A stretch of DNA of 64,000 nucleotides from Lepisosteus oculatus (taxonomy: Eukaryota > Chordata > Actinopteri > Semionotiformes > Lepisosteidae). Shown here piece after piece: positions 20,184 to 33,274 of the stretch. Where the stretch lies: positions 17,538,734-17,602,733 of the forward strand of contig NC_090711.1 in assembly GCF_040954835.1 (NCBI RefSeq), in the 5' to 3' direction. The notes beneath the pieces are model-generated. The model had not been told where the DNA came from, made no database searches, and worked only from the letters and a program-made list of their open reading frames with translations. Made by a program: the position numbers and the translations under genes. Positions within the stretch are counted from its first letter, which is position 1, and every line of letters begins with the position of its first letter.

Positions 20184-20670
20184 CCCCGTCCTCGCAGGCG
20201 GGCCCCTTTCGACAGCCGGGCGGTTTCCCTCCAAAAAACTTAGTATATACACCTTTTCTTCCTTTTTTTCCGGCAGGCGGGCAGGCGCGCGCGTCTGTGT
20301 GTGTGTGTGTCCCCGTCCCTCCCGAGAGAGCGCTGCCCCTTGCCTCTGCCCGCAGGTGCCGACGGTCCGCTTTCGCTTGCAGCTCGCTCGGCACAGCTGC
20401 TGCTGGTGGGAGGGGCCTAAGCTAAGGAGGCCGGCCGGCTGGCGCCCCCCTGCGGCTGCGGTCGTTGTCGGGCCGTTGACAGGAGATCCAAGAGCAGGGC
20501 CCCCGCCCGGGACTGGCGGGCAGGCAGGCGAGCAAGCAGGCAGGCAAGAGAGGGGGAGAGCGGAGTCCGGGCGGCCGGCAGCCGCGTGCGGACCGGGCTC
20601 CCGAGGCGTCGGCCTGCGCCGCTGCGCGCCAGCCGGACGCCCGCGCGCCCGCCCAAGGCCGGCGTCGGGC

Positions 20671-20858
20671 ATCGCTTCTCGGCCTTTTGGCTAAGATCAA
20701 GTGTAGTATCTGTTCTTATCAGTTTAATATCTGATACGTCCCCCATCGGGGGACCACATATTAAACGGATTTTTGGAACAGGGAGCTGGATCAGGAGCTT
20801 GCTCCGTCCTCTCCACGCATCGGCCCGGTATTGCAGCGCCTCCGGGAGCGGTGCACCA
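20671..20858 (+). ncRNA. RNU2: U2 snRNA gene copy
   Basis: Body as reference; unit 1,012 bp. Confidence 0.95.
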
Positions 20859-21161
20859 CCTTCTCTCAGCGGTGAAAAGACAGACGTAGCTAGCAAGCAA
20901 GCAAGCAAGCAAGCAAGCGAGGTGGACTGGAGCTCCTTCTTCTCGGGTCTCGTCTCTCGTCCATCTGTGTGTCTCTCTCTCCCCCTCCCCCTCCCCGTCT
21001 CCGTTCCCGTGCTCCCTCTGTGCACTTTCCCGCGTCTCGACTCTCTGGGCAAGCAGGCCGGCCCCCTTTTCGGCTCCCGTGCGTTTTCCCTCCAAAAAAC
21101 TTAGTTTTTTCAGCCTTTTCCCAGGGAGGCAGGCGTGGCTTTTGTGTGTGTGTGTGTGTGT

Positions 21162-21198
<37 letters not shown>

Positions 21199-21682
21199 CG
21201 TCCTCGCAGGCGGGCCCCTTTCGACAGCCGGGCGGTTTCCCTCCAAAAAACTTAGTATATACACCTTTTCTTCCTTTTTTTCCGGCAGGCGGGCAGGCGC
21301 GCGCGTCTGTGTGTGTGTGTGTCCCCGTCCCTCCCGAGAGAGCGCTGCCCCTTGCCTCTGCCCGCAGGTGCCGACGGTCCGCTTTCGCTTGCAGCTCGCT
21401 CGGCACAGCTGCTGCTGGTGGGAGGGGCCTAAGCTAAGGAGGCCGGCCGGCTGGCGCCCCCCTGCGGCTGCGGTCGTTGTCGGGCCGTTGACAGGAGATC
21501 CAAGAGCAGGGCCCCCGCCCGGGACTGGCGGGCAGGCAGGCGAGCAAGCAGGCAGGCAAGAGAGGGGGAGAGCGGAGTCCGGGCGGCCGGCAGCCGCGTG
21601 CGGACCGGGCTCCCGAGGCGTCGGCCTGCGCCGCTGCGCGCCAGCCGGACGCCCGCGCGCCCGCCCAAGGCCGGCGTCGGGC

Positions 21683-21870
21683 ATCGCTTCTCGGCCTTTT
21701 GGCTAAGATCAAGTGTAGTATCTGTTCTTATCAGTTTAATATCTGATACGTCCCCCATCGGGGGACCACATATTAAACGGATTTTTGGAACAGGGAGCTG
21801 GATCAGGAGCTTGCTCCGTCCTCTCCACGCATCGGCCCGGTATTGCAGCGCCTCCGGGAGCGGTGCACCA
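21683..21870 (+). ncRNA. RNU2: U2 snRNA gene copy
   Basis: Body as reference; unit 1,010 bp. Confidence 0.95.
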
Positions 21871-22152
21871 CCTTCTCTCAGCGGTGAAAAGACAGACGTA
21901 GCTAGCAAGCAAGCAAGCAAGCAAGCAAGCGAGGTGGACTGGAGCTCCTTCTTCTCGGGTCTCGTCTCTCGTCCATCTGTGTGTCTCTCTCTCCCCCTCC
22001 CCCTCCCCGTCTCCGTTCCCGTGCTCCCTCTGTGCACTTTCCCGCGTCTCGACTCTCTGGGCAAGCAGGCCGGCCCCCTTTTCGGCTCCCGTGCGTTTTC
22101 CCTCCAAAAAACTTAGTTTTTTCAGCCTTTTCCCAGGGAGGCAGGCGTGGCT

Positions 22153-22186
<34 letters not shown>

Positions 22187-22692
22187 TGTGTGTGTGTGTG
22201 TGTGTCCCCGTCCTCGCAGGCGGGCCCCTTTCGACAGCCGGGCGGTTTCCCTCCAAAAAACTTAGTATATACACCTTTTCTTCCTTTTTTTCCGGCAGGC
22301 GGGCAGGCGCGCGCGTCTGTGTGTGTGTGTGTCCCCGTCCCTCCCGAGAGAGCGCTGCCCCTTGCCTCTGCCCGCAGGTGCCGACGGTCCGCTTTCGCTT
22401 GCAGCTCGCTCGGCACAGCTGCTGCTGGTGGGAGGGGCCTAAGCTAAGGAGGCCGGCCGGCTGGCGCCCCCCTGCGGCTGCGGTCGTTGTCGGGCCGTTG
22501 ACAGGAGATCCAAGAGCAGGGCCCCCGCCCGGGACTGGCGGGCAGGCAGGCGAGCAAGCAGGCAGGCAAGAGAGGGGGAGAGCGGAGTCCGGGCGGCCGG
22601 CAGCCGCGTGCGGACCGGGCTCCCGAGGCGTCGGCCTGCGCCGCTGCGCGCCAGCCGGACGCCCGCGCGCCCGCCCAAGGCCGGCGTCGGGC

Positions 22693-22880
22693 ATCGCTTC
22701 TCGGCCTTTTGGCTAAGATCAAGTGTAGTATCTGTTCTTATCAGTTTAATATCTGATACGTCCCCCATCGGGGGACCACATATTAAACGGATTTTTGGAA
22801 CAGGGAGCTGGATCAGGAGCTTGCTCCGTCCTCTCCACGCATCGGCCCGGTATTGCAGCGCCTCCGGGAGCGGTGCACCA
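22693..22880 (+). ncRNA. RNU2: U2 snRNA gene copy
   Basis: Body as reference; unit 1,009 bp. The spacer has the ggctttgtg variant (one T fewer before the GT tract). Confidence 0.95.
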
Positions 22881-23163
22881 CCTTCTCTCAGCGGTGAAAA
22901 GACAGACGTAGCTAGCAAGCAAGCAAGCAAGCAAGCAAGCGAGGTGGACTGGAGCTCCTTCTTCTCGGGTCTCGTCTCTCGTCCATCTGTGTGTCTCTCT
23001 CTCCCCCTCCCCCTCCCCGTCTCCGTTCCCGTGCTCCCTCTGTGCACTTTCCCGCGTCTCGACTCTCTGGGCAAGCAGGCCGGCCCCCTTTTCGGCTCCC
23101 GTGCGTTTTCCCTCCAAAAAACTTAGTTTTTTCAGCCTTTTCCCAGGGAGGCAGGCGTGGCTT

Positions 23164-23197
<34 letters not shown>

Positions 23198-23701
23198 TGT
23201 GTGTGTGTGTGTGTCCCCGTCCTCGCAGGCGGGCCCCTTTCGACAGCCGGGCGGTTTCCCTCCAAAAAACTTAGTATATACACCTTTTCTTCCTTTTTTT
23301 CCGGCAGGCGGGCAGGCGCGCGCGTCTGTGTGTGTGTGTGTCCCCGTCCCTCCCGAGAGAGCGCTGCCCCTTGCCTCTGCCCGCAGGTGCCGACGGTCCG
23401 CTTTCGCTTGCAGCTCGCTCGGCACAGCTGCTGCTGGTGGGAGGGGCCTAAGCTAAGGAGGCCGGCCGGCTGGCGCCCCCCTGCGGCTGCGGTCGTTGTC
23501 GGGCCGTTGACAGGAGATCCAAGAGCAGGGCCCCCGCCCGGGACTGGCGGGCAGGCAGGCGAGCAAGCAGGCAGGCAAGAGAGGGGGAGAGCGGAGTCCG
23601 GGCGGCCGGCAGCCGCGTGCGGACCGGGCTCCCGAGGCGTCGGCCTGCGCCGCTGCGCGCCAGCCGGACGCCCGCGCGCCCGCCCAAGGCCGGCGTCGGG
23701 C

Positions 23702-23889
23702 ATCGCTTCTCGGCCTTTTGGCTAAGATCAAGTGTAGTATCTGTTCTTATCAGTTTAATATCTGATACGTCCCCCATCGGGGGACCACATATTAAACGGA
23801 TTTTTGGAACAGGGAGCTGGATCAGGAGCTTGCTCCGTCCTCTCCACGCATCGGCCCGGTATTGCAGCGCCTCCGGGAGCGGTGCACCA
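23702..23889 (+). ncRNA. RNU2: U2 snRNA gene copy
   Basis: Body as reference; unit 1,008 bp. Confidence 0.95.
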
Positions 23890-24171
23890 CCTTCTCTCAG
23901 CGGTGAAAAGACAGACGTAGCTAGCAAGCAAGCAAGCAAGCAAGCAAGCGAGGTGGACTGGAGCTCCTTCTTCTCGGGTCTCGTCTCTCGTCCATCTGTG
24001 TGTCTCTCTCTCCCCCTCCCCCTCCCCGTCTCCGTTCCCGTGCTCCCTCTGTGCACTTTCCCGCGTCTCGACTCTCTGGGCAAGCAGGCCGGCCCCCTTT
24101 TCGGCTCCCGTGCGTTTTCCCTCCAAAAAACTTAGTTTTTTCAGCCTTTTCCCAGGGAGGCAGGCGTGGCT

Positions 24172-24205
<34 letters not shown>

Positions 24206-24709
24206 TGTGTGTGTGTGTGTGTCCCCGTCCTCGCAGGCGGGCCCCTTTCGACAGCCGGGCGGTTTCCCTCCAAAAAACTTAGTATATACACCTTTTCTTC
24301 CTTTTTTTCCGGCAGGCGGGCAGGCGCGCGCGTCTGTGTGTGTGTGTGTCCCCGTCCCTCCCGAGAGAGCGCTGCCCCTTGCCTCTGCCCGCAGGTGCCG
24401 ACGGTCCGCTTTCGCTTGCAGCTCGCTCGGCACAGCTGCTGCTGGTGGGAGGGGCCTAAGCTAAGGAGGCCGGCCGGCTGGCGCCCCCCTGCGGCTGCGG
24501 TCGTTGTCGGGCCGTTGACAGGAGATCCAAGAGCAGGGCCCCCGCCCGGGACTGGCGGGCAGGCAGGCGAGCAAGCAGGCAGGCAAGAGAGGGGGAGAGC
24601 GGAGTCCGGGCGGCCGGCAGCCGCGTGCGGACCGGGCTCCCGAGGCGTCGGCCTGCGCCGCTGCGCGCCAGCCGGACGCCCGCGCGCCCGCCCAAGGCCG
24701 GCGTCGGGC

Positions 24710-24897
24710 ATCGCTTCTCGGCCTTTTGGCTAAGATCAAGTGTAGTATCTGTTCTTATCAGTTTAATATCTGATACGTCCCCCATCGGGGGACCACATAT
24801 TAAACGGATTTTTGGAACAGGGAGCTGGATCAGGAGCTTGCTCCGTCCTCTCCACGCATCGGCCCGGTATTGCAGCGCCTCCGGGAGCGGTGCACCA
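24710..24897 (+). ncRNA. RNU2: U2 snRNA gene copy
   Basis: Body as reference; unit 1,008 bp. The spacer has a 2-nt deletion near 25510 (ctgcgggttgtc). Confidence 0.95.
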
Positions 24898-25200
24898 CCT
24901 TCTCTCAGCGGTGAAAAGACAGACGTAGCTAGCAAGCAAGCAAGCAAGCAAGCAAGCGAGGTGGACTGGAGCTCCTTCTTCTCGGGTCTCGTCTCTCGTC
25001 CATCTGTGTGTCTCTCTCTCCCCCTCCCCCTCCCCGTCTCCGTTCCCGTGCTCCCTCTGTGCACTTTCCCGCGTCTCGACTCTCTGGGCAAGCAGGCCGG
25101 CCCCCTTTTCGGCTCCCGTGCGTTTTCCCTCCAAAAAACTTAGTTTTTTCAGCCTTTTCCCAGGGAGGCAGGCGTGGCTTTTGTGTGTGTGTGTGTGTGT

Positions 25201-25232
<32 letters not shown>

Positions 25233-25717
25233 CCCCGTCCTCGCAGGCGGGCCCCTTTCGACAGCCGGGCGGTTTCCCTCCAAAAAACTTAGTATATACA
25301 CCTTTTCTTCCTTTTTTTCCGGCAGGCGGGCAGGCGCGCGCGTCTGTGTGTGTGTGTGTCCCCGTCCCTCCCGAGAGAGCGCTGCCCCTTGCCTCTGCCC
25401 GCAGGTGCCGACGGTCCGCTTTCGCTTGCAGCTCGCTCGGCACAGCTGCTGCTGGTGGGAGGGGCCTAAGCTAAGGAGGCCGGCCGGCTGGCGCCCCCCT
25501 GCGGCTGCGGGTTGTCGGGCCGTTGACAGGAGATCCAAGAGCAGGGCCCCCGCCCGGGACTGGCGGGCAGGCAGGCGAGCAAGCAGGCAGGCAAGAGAGG
25601 GGGAGAGCGGAGTCCGGGCGGCCGGCAGCCGCGTGCGGACCGGGCTCCCGAGGCGTCGGCCTGCGCCGCTGCGCGCCAGCCGGACGCCCGCGCGCCCGCC
25701 CAAGGCCGGCGTCGGGC

Positions 25718-25905
25718 ATCGCTTCTCGGCCTTTTGGCTAAGATCAAGTGTAGTATCTGTTCTTATCAGTTTAATATCTGATACGTCCCCCATCGGGGGA
25801 CCACATATTAAACGGATTTTTGGAACAGGGAGCTGGATCAGGAGCTTGCTCCGTCCTCTCCACGCATCGGCCCGGTATTGCAGCGCCTCCGGGAGCGGTG
25901 CACCA
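25718..25905 (+). ncRNA. RNU2: U2 snRNA gene copy
   Basis: Body as reference; unit 1,015 bp, lengthened by a 7-nt tandem duplication in the pre-U2 segment near 26667-26680. Confidence 0.95.
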
Positions 25906-26732
25906 CCTTCTCTCAGCGGTGAAAAGACAGACGTAGCTAGCAAGCAAGCAAGCAAGCAAGCAAGCGAGGTGGACTGGAGCTCCTTCTTCTCGGGTCTCGT
26001 CTCTCGTCCATCTGTGTGTCTCTCTCTCCCCCTCCCCCTCCCCGTCTCCGTTCCCGTGCTCCCTCTGTGCACTTTCCCGCGTCTCGACTCTCTGGGCAAG
26101 CAGGCCGGCCCCCTTTTCGGCTCCCGTGCGTTTTCCCTCCAAAAAACTTAGTTTTTTCAGCCTTTTCCCAGGGAGGCAGGCGTGGCTTTTGTGTGTGTGT
26201 GTGTGTGTGTGTATGTGTGTGTGTGTGTGTGTGTGTGTCCCCGTCCTCGCAGGCGGGCCCCTTTCGACAGCCGGGCGGTTTCCCTCCAAAAAACTTAGTA
26301 TATACACCTTTTCTTCCTTTTTTTCCGGCAGGCGGGCAGGCGCGCGCGTCTGTGTGTGTGTGTGTCCCCGTCCCTCCCGAGAGAGCGCTGCCCCTTGCCT
26401 CTGCCCGCAGGTGCCGACGGTCCGCTTTCGCTTGCAGCTCGCTCGGCACAGCTGCTGCTGGTGGGAGGGGCCTAAGCTAAGGAGGCCGGCCGGCTGGCGC
26501 CCCCCTGCGGCTGCGGTCGTTGTCGGGCCGTTGACAGGAGATCCAAGAGCAGGGCCCCCGCCCGGGACTGGCGGGCAGGCAGGCGAGCAAGCAGGCAGGC
26601 AAGAGAGGGGGAGAGCGGAGTCCGGGCGGCCGGCAGCCGCGTGCGGACCGGGCTCCCGAGGCGTCGGCCTGCGGCCTGCGCCGCTGCGCGCCAGCCGGAC
26701 GCCCGCGCGCCCGCCCAAGGCCGGCGTCGGGC

Positions 26733-26920
26733 ATCGCTTCTCGGCCTTTTGGCTAAGATCAAGTGTAGTATCTGTTCTTATCAGTTTAATATCTGATACG
26801 TCCCCCATCGGGGGACCACATATTAAACGGATTTTTGGAACAGGGAGCTGGATCAGGAGCTTGCTCCGTCCTCTCCACGCATCGGCCCGGTATTGCAGCG
26901 CCTCCGGGAGCGGTGCACCA
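26733..26920 (+). ncRNA. RNU2: U2 snRNA gene copy
   Basis: Body as reference; preceded by the 7-nt duplicated pre-U2 variant. Unit 1,008 bp. Confidence 0.95.
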
Positions 26921-27202
26921 CCTTCTCTCAGCGGTGAAAAGACAGACGTAGCTAGCAAGCAAGCAAGCAAGCAAGCAAGCGAGGTGGACTGGAGCTCCTT
27001 CTTCTCGGGTCTCGTCTCTCGTCCATCTGTGTGTCTCTCTCTCCCCCTCCCCCTCCCCGTCTCCGTTCCCGTGCTCCCTCTGTGCACTTTCCCGCGTCTC
27101 GACTCTCTGGGCAAGCAGGCCGGCCCCCTTTTCGGCTCCCGTGCGTTTTCCCTCCAAAAAACTTAGTTTTTTCAGCCTTTTCCCAGGGAGGCAGGCGTGG
27201 CT

Positions 27203-27236
<34 letters not shown>

Positions 27237-27740
27237 TGTGTGTGTGTGTGTGTCCCCGTCCTCGCAGGCGGGCCCCTTTCGACAGCCGGGCGGTTTCCCT
27301 CCAAAAAACTTAGTATATACACCTTTTCTTCCTTTTTTTCCGGCAGGCGGGCAGGCGCGCGCGTCTGTGTGTGTGTGTGTCCCCGTCCCTCCCGAGAGAG
27401 CGCTGCCCCTTGCCTCTGCCCGCAGGTGCCGACGGTCCGCTTTCGCTTGCAGCTCGCTCGGCACAGCTGCTGCTGGTGGGAGGGGCCTAAGCTAAGGAGG
27501 CCGGCCGGCTGGCGCCCCCCTGCGGCTGCGGTCGTTGTCGGGCCGTTGACAGGAGATCCAAGAGCAGGGCCCCCGCCCGGGACTGGCGGGCAGGCAGGCG
27601 AGCAAGCAGGCAGGCAAGAGAGGGGGAGAGCGGAGTCCGGGCGGCCGGCAGCCGCGTGCGGACCGGGCTCCCGAGGCGTCGGCCTGCGCCGCTGCGCGCC
27701 AGCCGGACGCCCGCGCGCCCGCCCAAGGCCGGCGTCGGGC

Positions 27741-27928
27741 ATCGCTTCTCGGCCTTTTGGCTAAGATCAAGTGTAGTATCTGTTCTTATCAGTTTAATAT
27801 CTGATACGTCCCCCATCGGGGGACCACATATTAAACGGATTTTTGGAACAGGGAGCTGGATCAGGAGCTTGCTCCGTCCTCTCCACGCATCGGCCCGGTA
27901 TTGCAGCGCCTCCGGGAGCGGTGCACCA
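27741..27928 (+). ncRNA. RNU2: U2 snRNA gene copy
   Basis: Body as reference; unit 1,007 bp with the ggctttgtg variant shared with the next unit. Confidence 0.95.
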
Positions 27929-28209
27929 CCTTCTCTCAGCGGTGAAAAGACAGACGTAGCTAGCAAGCAAGCAAGCAAGCAAGCAAGCGAGGTGGACTGG
28001 AGCTCCTTCTTCTCGGGTCTCGTCTCTCGTCCATCTGTGTGTCTCTCTCTCCCCCTCCCCCTCCCCGTCTCCGTTCCCGTGCTCCCTCTGTGCACTTTCC
28101 CGCGTCTCGACTCTCTGGGCAAGCAGGCCGGCCCCCTTTTCGGCTCCCGTGCGTTTTCCCTCCAAAAAACTTAGTTTTTTCAGCCTTTTCCCAGGGAGGC
28201 AGGCGTGGC

Positions 28210-28243
<34 letters not shown>

Positions 28244-28747
28244 TGTGTGTGTGTGTGTGTCCCCGTCCTCGCAGGCGGGCCCCTTTCGACAGCCGGGCGG
28301 TTTCCCTCCAAAAAACTTAGTATATACACCTTTTCTTCCTTTTTTTCCGGCAGGCGGGCAGGCGCGCGCGTCTGTGTGTGTGTGTGTCCCCGTCCCTCCC
28401 GAGAGAGCGCTGCCCCTTGCCTCTGCCCGCAGGTGCCGACGGTCCGCTTTCGCTTGCAGCTCGCTCGGCACAGCTGCTGCTGGTGGGAGGGGCCTAAGCT
28501 AAGGAGGCCGGCCGGCTGGCGCCCCCCTGCGGCTGCGGTCGTTGTCGGGCCGTTGACAGGAGATCCAAGAGCAGGGCCCCCGCCCGGGACTGGCGGGCAG
28601 GCAGGCGAGCAAGCAGGCAGGCAAGAGAGGGGGAGAGCGGAGTCCGGGCGGCCGGCAGCCGCGTGCGGACCGGGCTCCCGAGGCGTCGGCCTGCGCCGCT
28701 GCGCGCCAGCCGGACGCCCGCGCGCCCGCCCAAGGCCGGCGTCGGGC

Positions 28748-28935
28748 ATCGCTTCTCGGCCTTTTGGCTAAGATCAAGTGTAGTATCTGTTCTTATCAGT
28801 TTAATATCTGATACGTCCCCCATCGGGGGACCACATATTAAACGGATTTTTGGAACAGGGAGCTGGATCAGGAGCTTGCTCCGTCCTCTCCACGCATCGG
28901 CCCGGTATTGCAGCGCCTCCGGGAGCGGTGCACCA
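28748..28935 (+). ncRNA. RNU2: U2 snRNA gene copy
   Basis: Body as reference; unit 1,007 bp, with the same GT-tract state as the preceding unit. Confidence 0.95.
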
Positions 28936-29216
28936 CCTTCTCTCAGCGGTGAAAAGACAGACGTAGCTAGCAAGCAAGCAAGCAAGCAAGCAAGCGAGGT
29001 GGACTGGAGCTCCTTCTTCTCGGGTCTCGTCTCTCGTCCATCTGTGTGTCTCTCTCTCCCCCTCCCCCTCCCCGTCTCCGTTCCCGTGCTCCCTCTGTGC
29101 ACTTTCCCGCGTCTCGACTCTCTGGGCAAGCAGGCCGGCCCCCTTTTCGGCTCCCGTGCGTTTTCCCTCCAAAAAACTTAGTTTTTTCAGCCTTTTCCCA
29201 GGGAGGCAGGCGTGGC

Positions 29217-29250
<34 letters not shown>

Positions 29251-29754
29251 TGTGTGTGTGTGTGTGTCCCCGTCCTCGCAGGCGGGCCCCTTTCGACAGC
29301 CGGGCGGTTTCCCTCCAAAAAACTTAGTATATACACCTTTTCTTCCTTTTTTTCCGGCAGGCGGGCAGGCGCGCGCGTCTGTGTGTGTGTGTGTCCCCGT
29401 CCCTCCCGAGAGAGCGCTGCCCCTTGCCTCTGCCCGCAGGTGCCGACGGTCCGCTTTCGCTTGCAGCTCGCTCGGCACAGCTGCTGCTGGTGGGAGGGGC
29501 CTAAGCTAAGGAGGCCGGCCGGCTGGCGCCCCCCTGCGGCTGCGGTCGTTGTCGGGCCGTTGACAGGAGATCCAAGAGCAGGGCCCCCGCCCGGGACTGG
29601 CGGGCAGGCAGGCGAGCAAGCAGGCAGGCAAGAGAGGGGGAGAGCGGAGTCCGGGCGGCCGGCAGCCGCGTGCGGACCGGGCTCCCGAGGCGTCGGCCTG
29701 CGCCGCTGCGCGCCAGCCGGACGCCCGCGCGCCCGCCCAAGGCCGGCGTCGGGC

Positions 29755-29942
29755 ATCGCTTCTCGGCCTTTTGGCTAAGATCAAGTGTAGTATCTGTTCT
29801 TATCAGTTTAATATCTGATACGTCCCCCATCGGGGGACCACATATTAAACGGATTTTTGGAACAGGGAGCTGGATCAGGAGCTTGCTCCGTCCTCTCCAC
29901 GCATCGGCCCGGTATTGCAGCGCCTCCGGGAGCGGTGCACCA
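29755..29942 (+). ncRNA. RNU2: U2 snRNA gene copy
   Basis: Body as reference; unit 1,002 bp, among the shortest (short GT tract). Confidence 0.95.
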
Positions 29943-30756
29943 CCTTCTCTCAGCGGTGAAAAGACAGACGTAGCTAGCAAGCAAGCAAGCAAGCAAGCAA
30001 GCGAGGTGGACTGGAGCTCCTTCTTCTCGGGTCTCGTCTCTCGTCCATCTGTGTGTCTCTCTCTCCCCCTCCCCCTCCCCGTCTCCGTTCCCGTGCTCCC
30101 TCTGTGCACTTTCCCGCGTCTCGACTCTCTGGGCAAGCAGGCCGGCCCCCTTTTCGGCTCCCGTGCGTTTTCCCTCCAAAAAACTTAGTTTTTTCAGCCT
30201 TTTCCCAGGGAGGCAGGCGTGGCTTTTGTGTGTGTGTGTGTGTGTATGTGTGTGTGTGTGTGTGTGTGTCCCCGTCCTCGCAGGCGGGCCCCTTTCGACA
30301 GCCGGGCGGTTTCCCTCCAAAAAACTTAGTATATACACCTTTTCTTCCTTTTTTTCCGGCAGGCGGGCAGGCGCGCGCGTCTGTGTGTGTGTGTGTCCCC
30401 GTCCCTCCCGAGAGAGCGCTGCCCCTTGCCTCTGCCCGCAGGTGCCGACGGTCCGCTTTCGCTTGCAGCTCGCTCGGCACAGCTGCTGCTGGTGGGAGGG
30501 GCCTAAGCTAAGGAGGCCGGCCGGCTGGCGCCCCCCTGCGGCTGCGGTCGTTGTCGGGCCGTTGACAGGAGATCCAAGAGCAGGGCCCCCGCCCGGGACT
30601 GGCGGGCAGGCAGGCGAGCAAGCAGGCAGGCAAGAGAGGGGGAGAGCGGAGTCCGGGCGGCCGGCAGCCGCGTGCGGACCGGGCTCCCGAGGCGTCGGCC
30701 TGCGCCGCTGCGCGCCAGCCGGACGCCCGCGCGCCCGCCCAAGGCCGGCGTCGGGC

Positions 30757-30944
30757 ATCGCTTCTCGGCCTTTTGGCTAAGATCAAGTGTAGTATCTGTT
30801 CTTATCAGTTTAATATCTGATACGTCCCCCATCGGGGGACCACATATTAAACGGATTTTTGGAACAGGGAGCTGGATCAGGAGCTTGCTCCGTCCTCTCC
30901 ACGCATCGGCCCGGTATTGCAGCGCCTCCGGGAGCGGTGCACCA
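30757..30944 (+). ncRNA. RNU2: U2 snRNA gene copy
   Basis: Body as reference; unit 1,006 bp with a ggcttgtgtg variant at the GT tract start. Confidence 0.95.
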
Positions 30945-31225
30945 CCTTCTCTCAGCGGTGAAAAGACAGACGTAGCTAGCAAGCAAGCAAGCAAGCAAGC
31001 AAGCGAGGTGGACTGGAGCTCCTTCTTCTCGGGTCTCGTCTCTCGTCCATCTGTGTGTCTCTCTCTCCCCCTCCCCCTCCCCGTCTCCGTTCCCGTGCTC
31101 CCTCTGTGCACTTTCCCGCGTCTCGACTCTCTGGGCAAGCAGGCCGGCCCCCTTTTCGGCTCCCGTGCGTTTTCCCTCCAAAAAACTTAGTTTTTTCAGC
31201 CTTTTCCCAGGGAGGCAGGCGTGGC

Positions 31226-31258
<33 letters not shown>

Positions 31259-31762
31259 TGTGTGTGTGTGTGTGTCCCCGTCCTCGCAGGCGGGCCCCTT
31301 TCGACAGCCGGGCGGTTTCCCTCCAAAAAACTTAGTATATACACCTTTTCTTCCTTTTTTTCCGGCAGGCGGGCAGGCGCGCGCGTCTGTGTGTGTGTGT
31401 GTCCCCGTCCCTCCCGAGAGAGCGCTGCCCCTTGCCTCTGCCCGCAGGTGCCGACGGTCCGCTTTCGCTTGCAGCTCGCTCGGCACAGCTGCTGCTGGTG
31501 GGAGGGGCCTAAGCTAAGGAGGCCGGCCGGCTGGCGCCCCCCTGCGGCTGCGGTCGTTGTCGGGCCGTTGACAGGAGATCCAAGAGCAGGGCCCCCGCCC
31601 GGGACTGGCGGGCAGGCAGGCGAGCAAGCAGGCAGGCAAGAGAGGGGGAGAGCGGAGTCCGGGCGGCCGGCAGCCGCGTGCGGACCGGGCTCCCGAGGCG
31701 TCGGCCTGCGCCGCTGCGCGCCAGCCGGACGCCCGCGCGCCCGCCCAAGGCCGGCGTCGGGC

Positions 31763-31950
31763 ATCGCTTCTCGGCCTTTTGGCTAAGATCAAGTGTAGTA
31801 TCTGTTCTTATCAGTTTAATATCTGATACGTCCCCCATCGGGGGACCACATATTAAACGGATTTTTGGAACAGGGAGCTGGATCAGGAGCTTGCTCCGTC
31901 CTCTCCACGCATCGGCCCGGTATTGCAGCGCCTCCGGGAGCGGTGCACCA
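31763..31950 (+). ncRNA. RNU2: U2 snRNA gene copy
   Basis: Body as reference; first of three successive 1,008-bp units with the same GT-tract pattern. Confidence 0.95.
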
Positions 31951-32232
31951 CCTTCTCTCAGCGGTGAAAAGACAGACGTAGCTAGCAAGCAAGCAAGCAA
32001 GCAAGCAAGCGAGGTGGACTGGAGCTCCTTCTTCTCGGGTCTCGTCTCTCGTCCATCTGTGTGTCTCTCTCTCCCCCTCCCCCTCCCCGTCTCCGTTCCC
32101 GTGCTCCCTCTGTGCACTTTCCCGCGTCTCGACTCTCTGGGCAAGCAGGCCGGCCCCCTTTTCGGCTCCCGTGCGTTTTCCCTCCAAAAAACTTAGTTTT
32201 TTCAGCCTTTTCCCAGGGAGGCAGGCGTGGCT

Positions 32233-32266
<34 letters not shown>

Positions 32267-32770
32267 TGTGTGTGTGTGTGTGTCCCCGTCCTCGCAGGCG
32301 GGCCCCTTTCGACAGCCGGGCGGTTTCCCTCCAAAAAACTTAGTATATACACCTTTTCTTCCTTTTTTTCCGGCAGGCGGGCAGGCGCGCGCGTCTGTGT
32401 GTGTGTGTGTCCCCGTCCCTCCCGAGAGAGCGCTGCCCCTTGCCTCTGCCCGCAGGTGCCGACGGTCCGCTTTCGCTTGCAGCTCGCTCGGCACAGCTGC
32501 TGCTGGTGGGAGGGGCCTAAGCTAAGGAGGCCGGCCGGCTGGCGCCCCCCTGCGGCTGCGGTCGTTGTCGGGCCGTTGACAGGAGATCCAAGAGCAGGGC
32601 CCCCGCCCGGGACTGGCGGGCAGGCAGGCGAGCAAGCAGGCAGGCAAGAGAGGGGGAGAGCGGAGTCCGGGCGGCCGGCAGCCGCGTGCGGACCGGGCTC
32701 CCGAGGCGTCGGCCTGCGCCGCTGCGCGCCAGCCGGACGCCCGCGCGCCCGCCCAAGGCCGGCGTCGGGC

Positions 32771-32958
32771 ATCGCTTCTCGGCCTTTTGGCTAAGATCAA
32801 GTGTAGTATCTGTTCTTATCAGTTTAATATCTGATACGTCCCCCATCGGGGGACCACATATTAAACGGATTTTTGGAACAGGGAGCTGGATCAGGAGCTT
32901 GCTCCGTCCTCTCCACGCATCGGCCCGGTATTGCAGCGCCTCCGGGAGCGGTGCACCA
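32771..32958 (+). ncRNA. RNU2: U2 snRNA gene copy
   Basis: Body as reference; second of the three matching 1,008-bp units. Confidence 0.95.
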
Positions 32959-33240
32959 CCTTCTCTCAGCGGTGAAAAGACAGACGTAGCTAGCAAGCAA
33001 GCAAGCAAGCAAGCAAGCGAGGTGGACTGGAGCTCCTTCTTCTCGGGTCTCGTCTCTCGTCCATCTGTGTGTCTCTCTCTCCCCCTCCCCCTCCCCGTCT
33101 CCGTTCCCGTGCTCCCTCTGTGCACTTTCCCGCGTCTCGACTCTCTGGGCAAGCAGGCCGGCCCCCTTTTCGGCTCCCGTGCGTTTTCCCTCCAAAAAAC
33201 TTAGTTTTTTCAGCCTTTTCCCAGGGAGGCAGGCGTGGCT

Positions 33241-33274
<34 letters not shown>
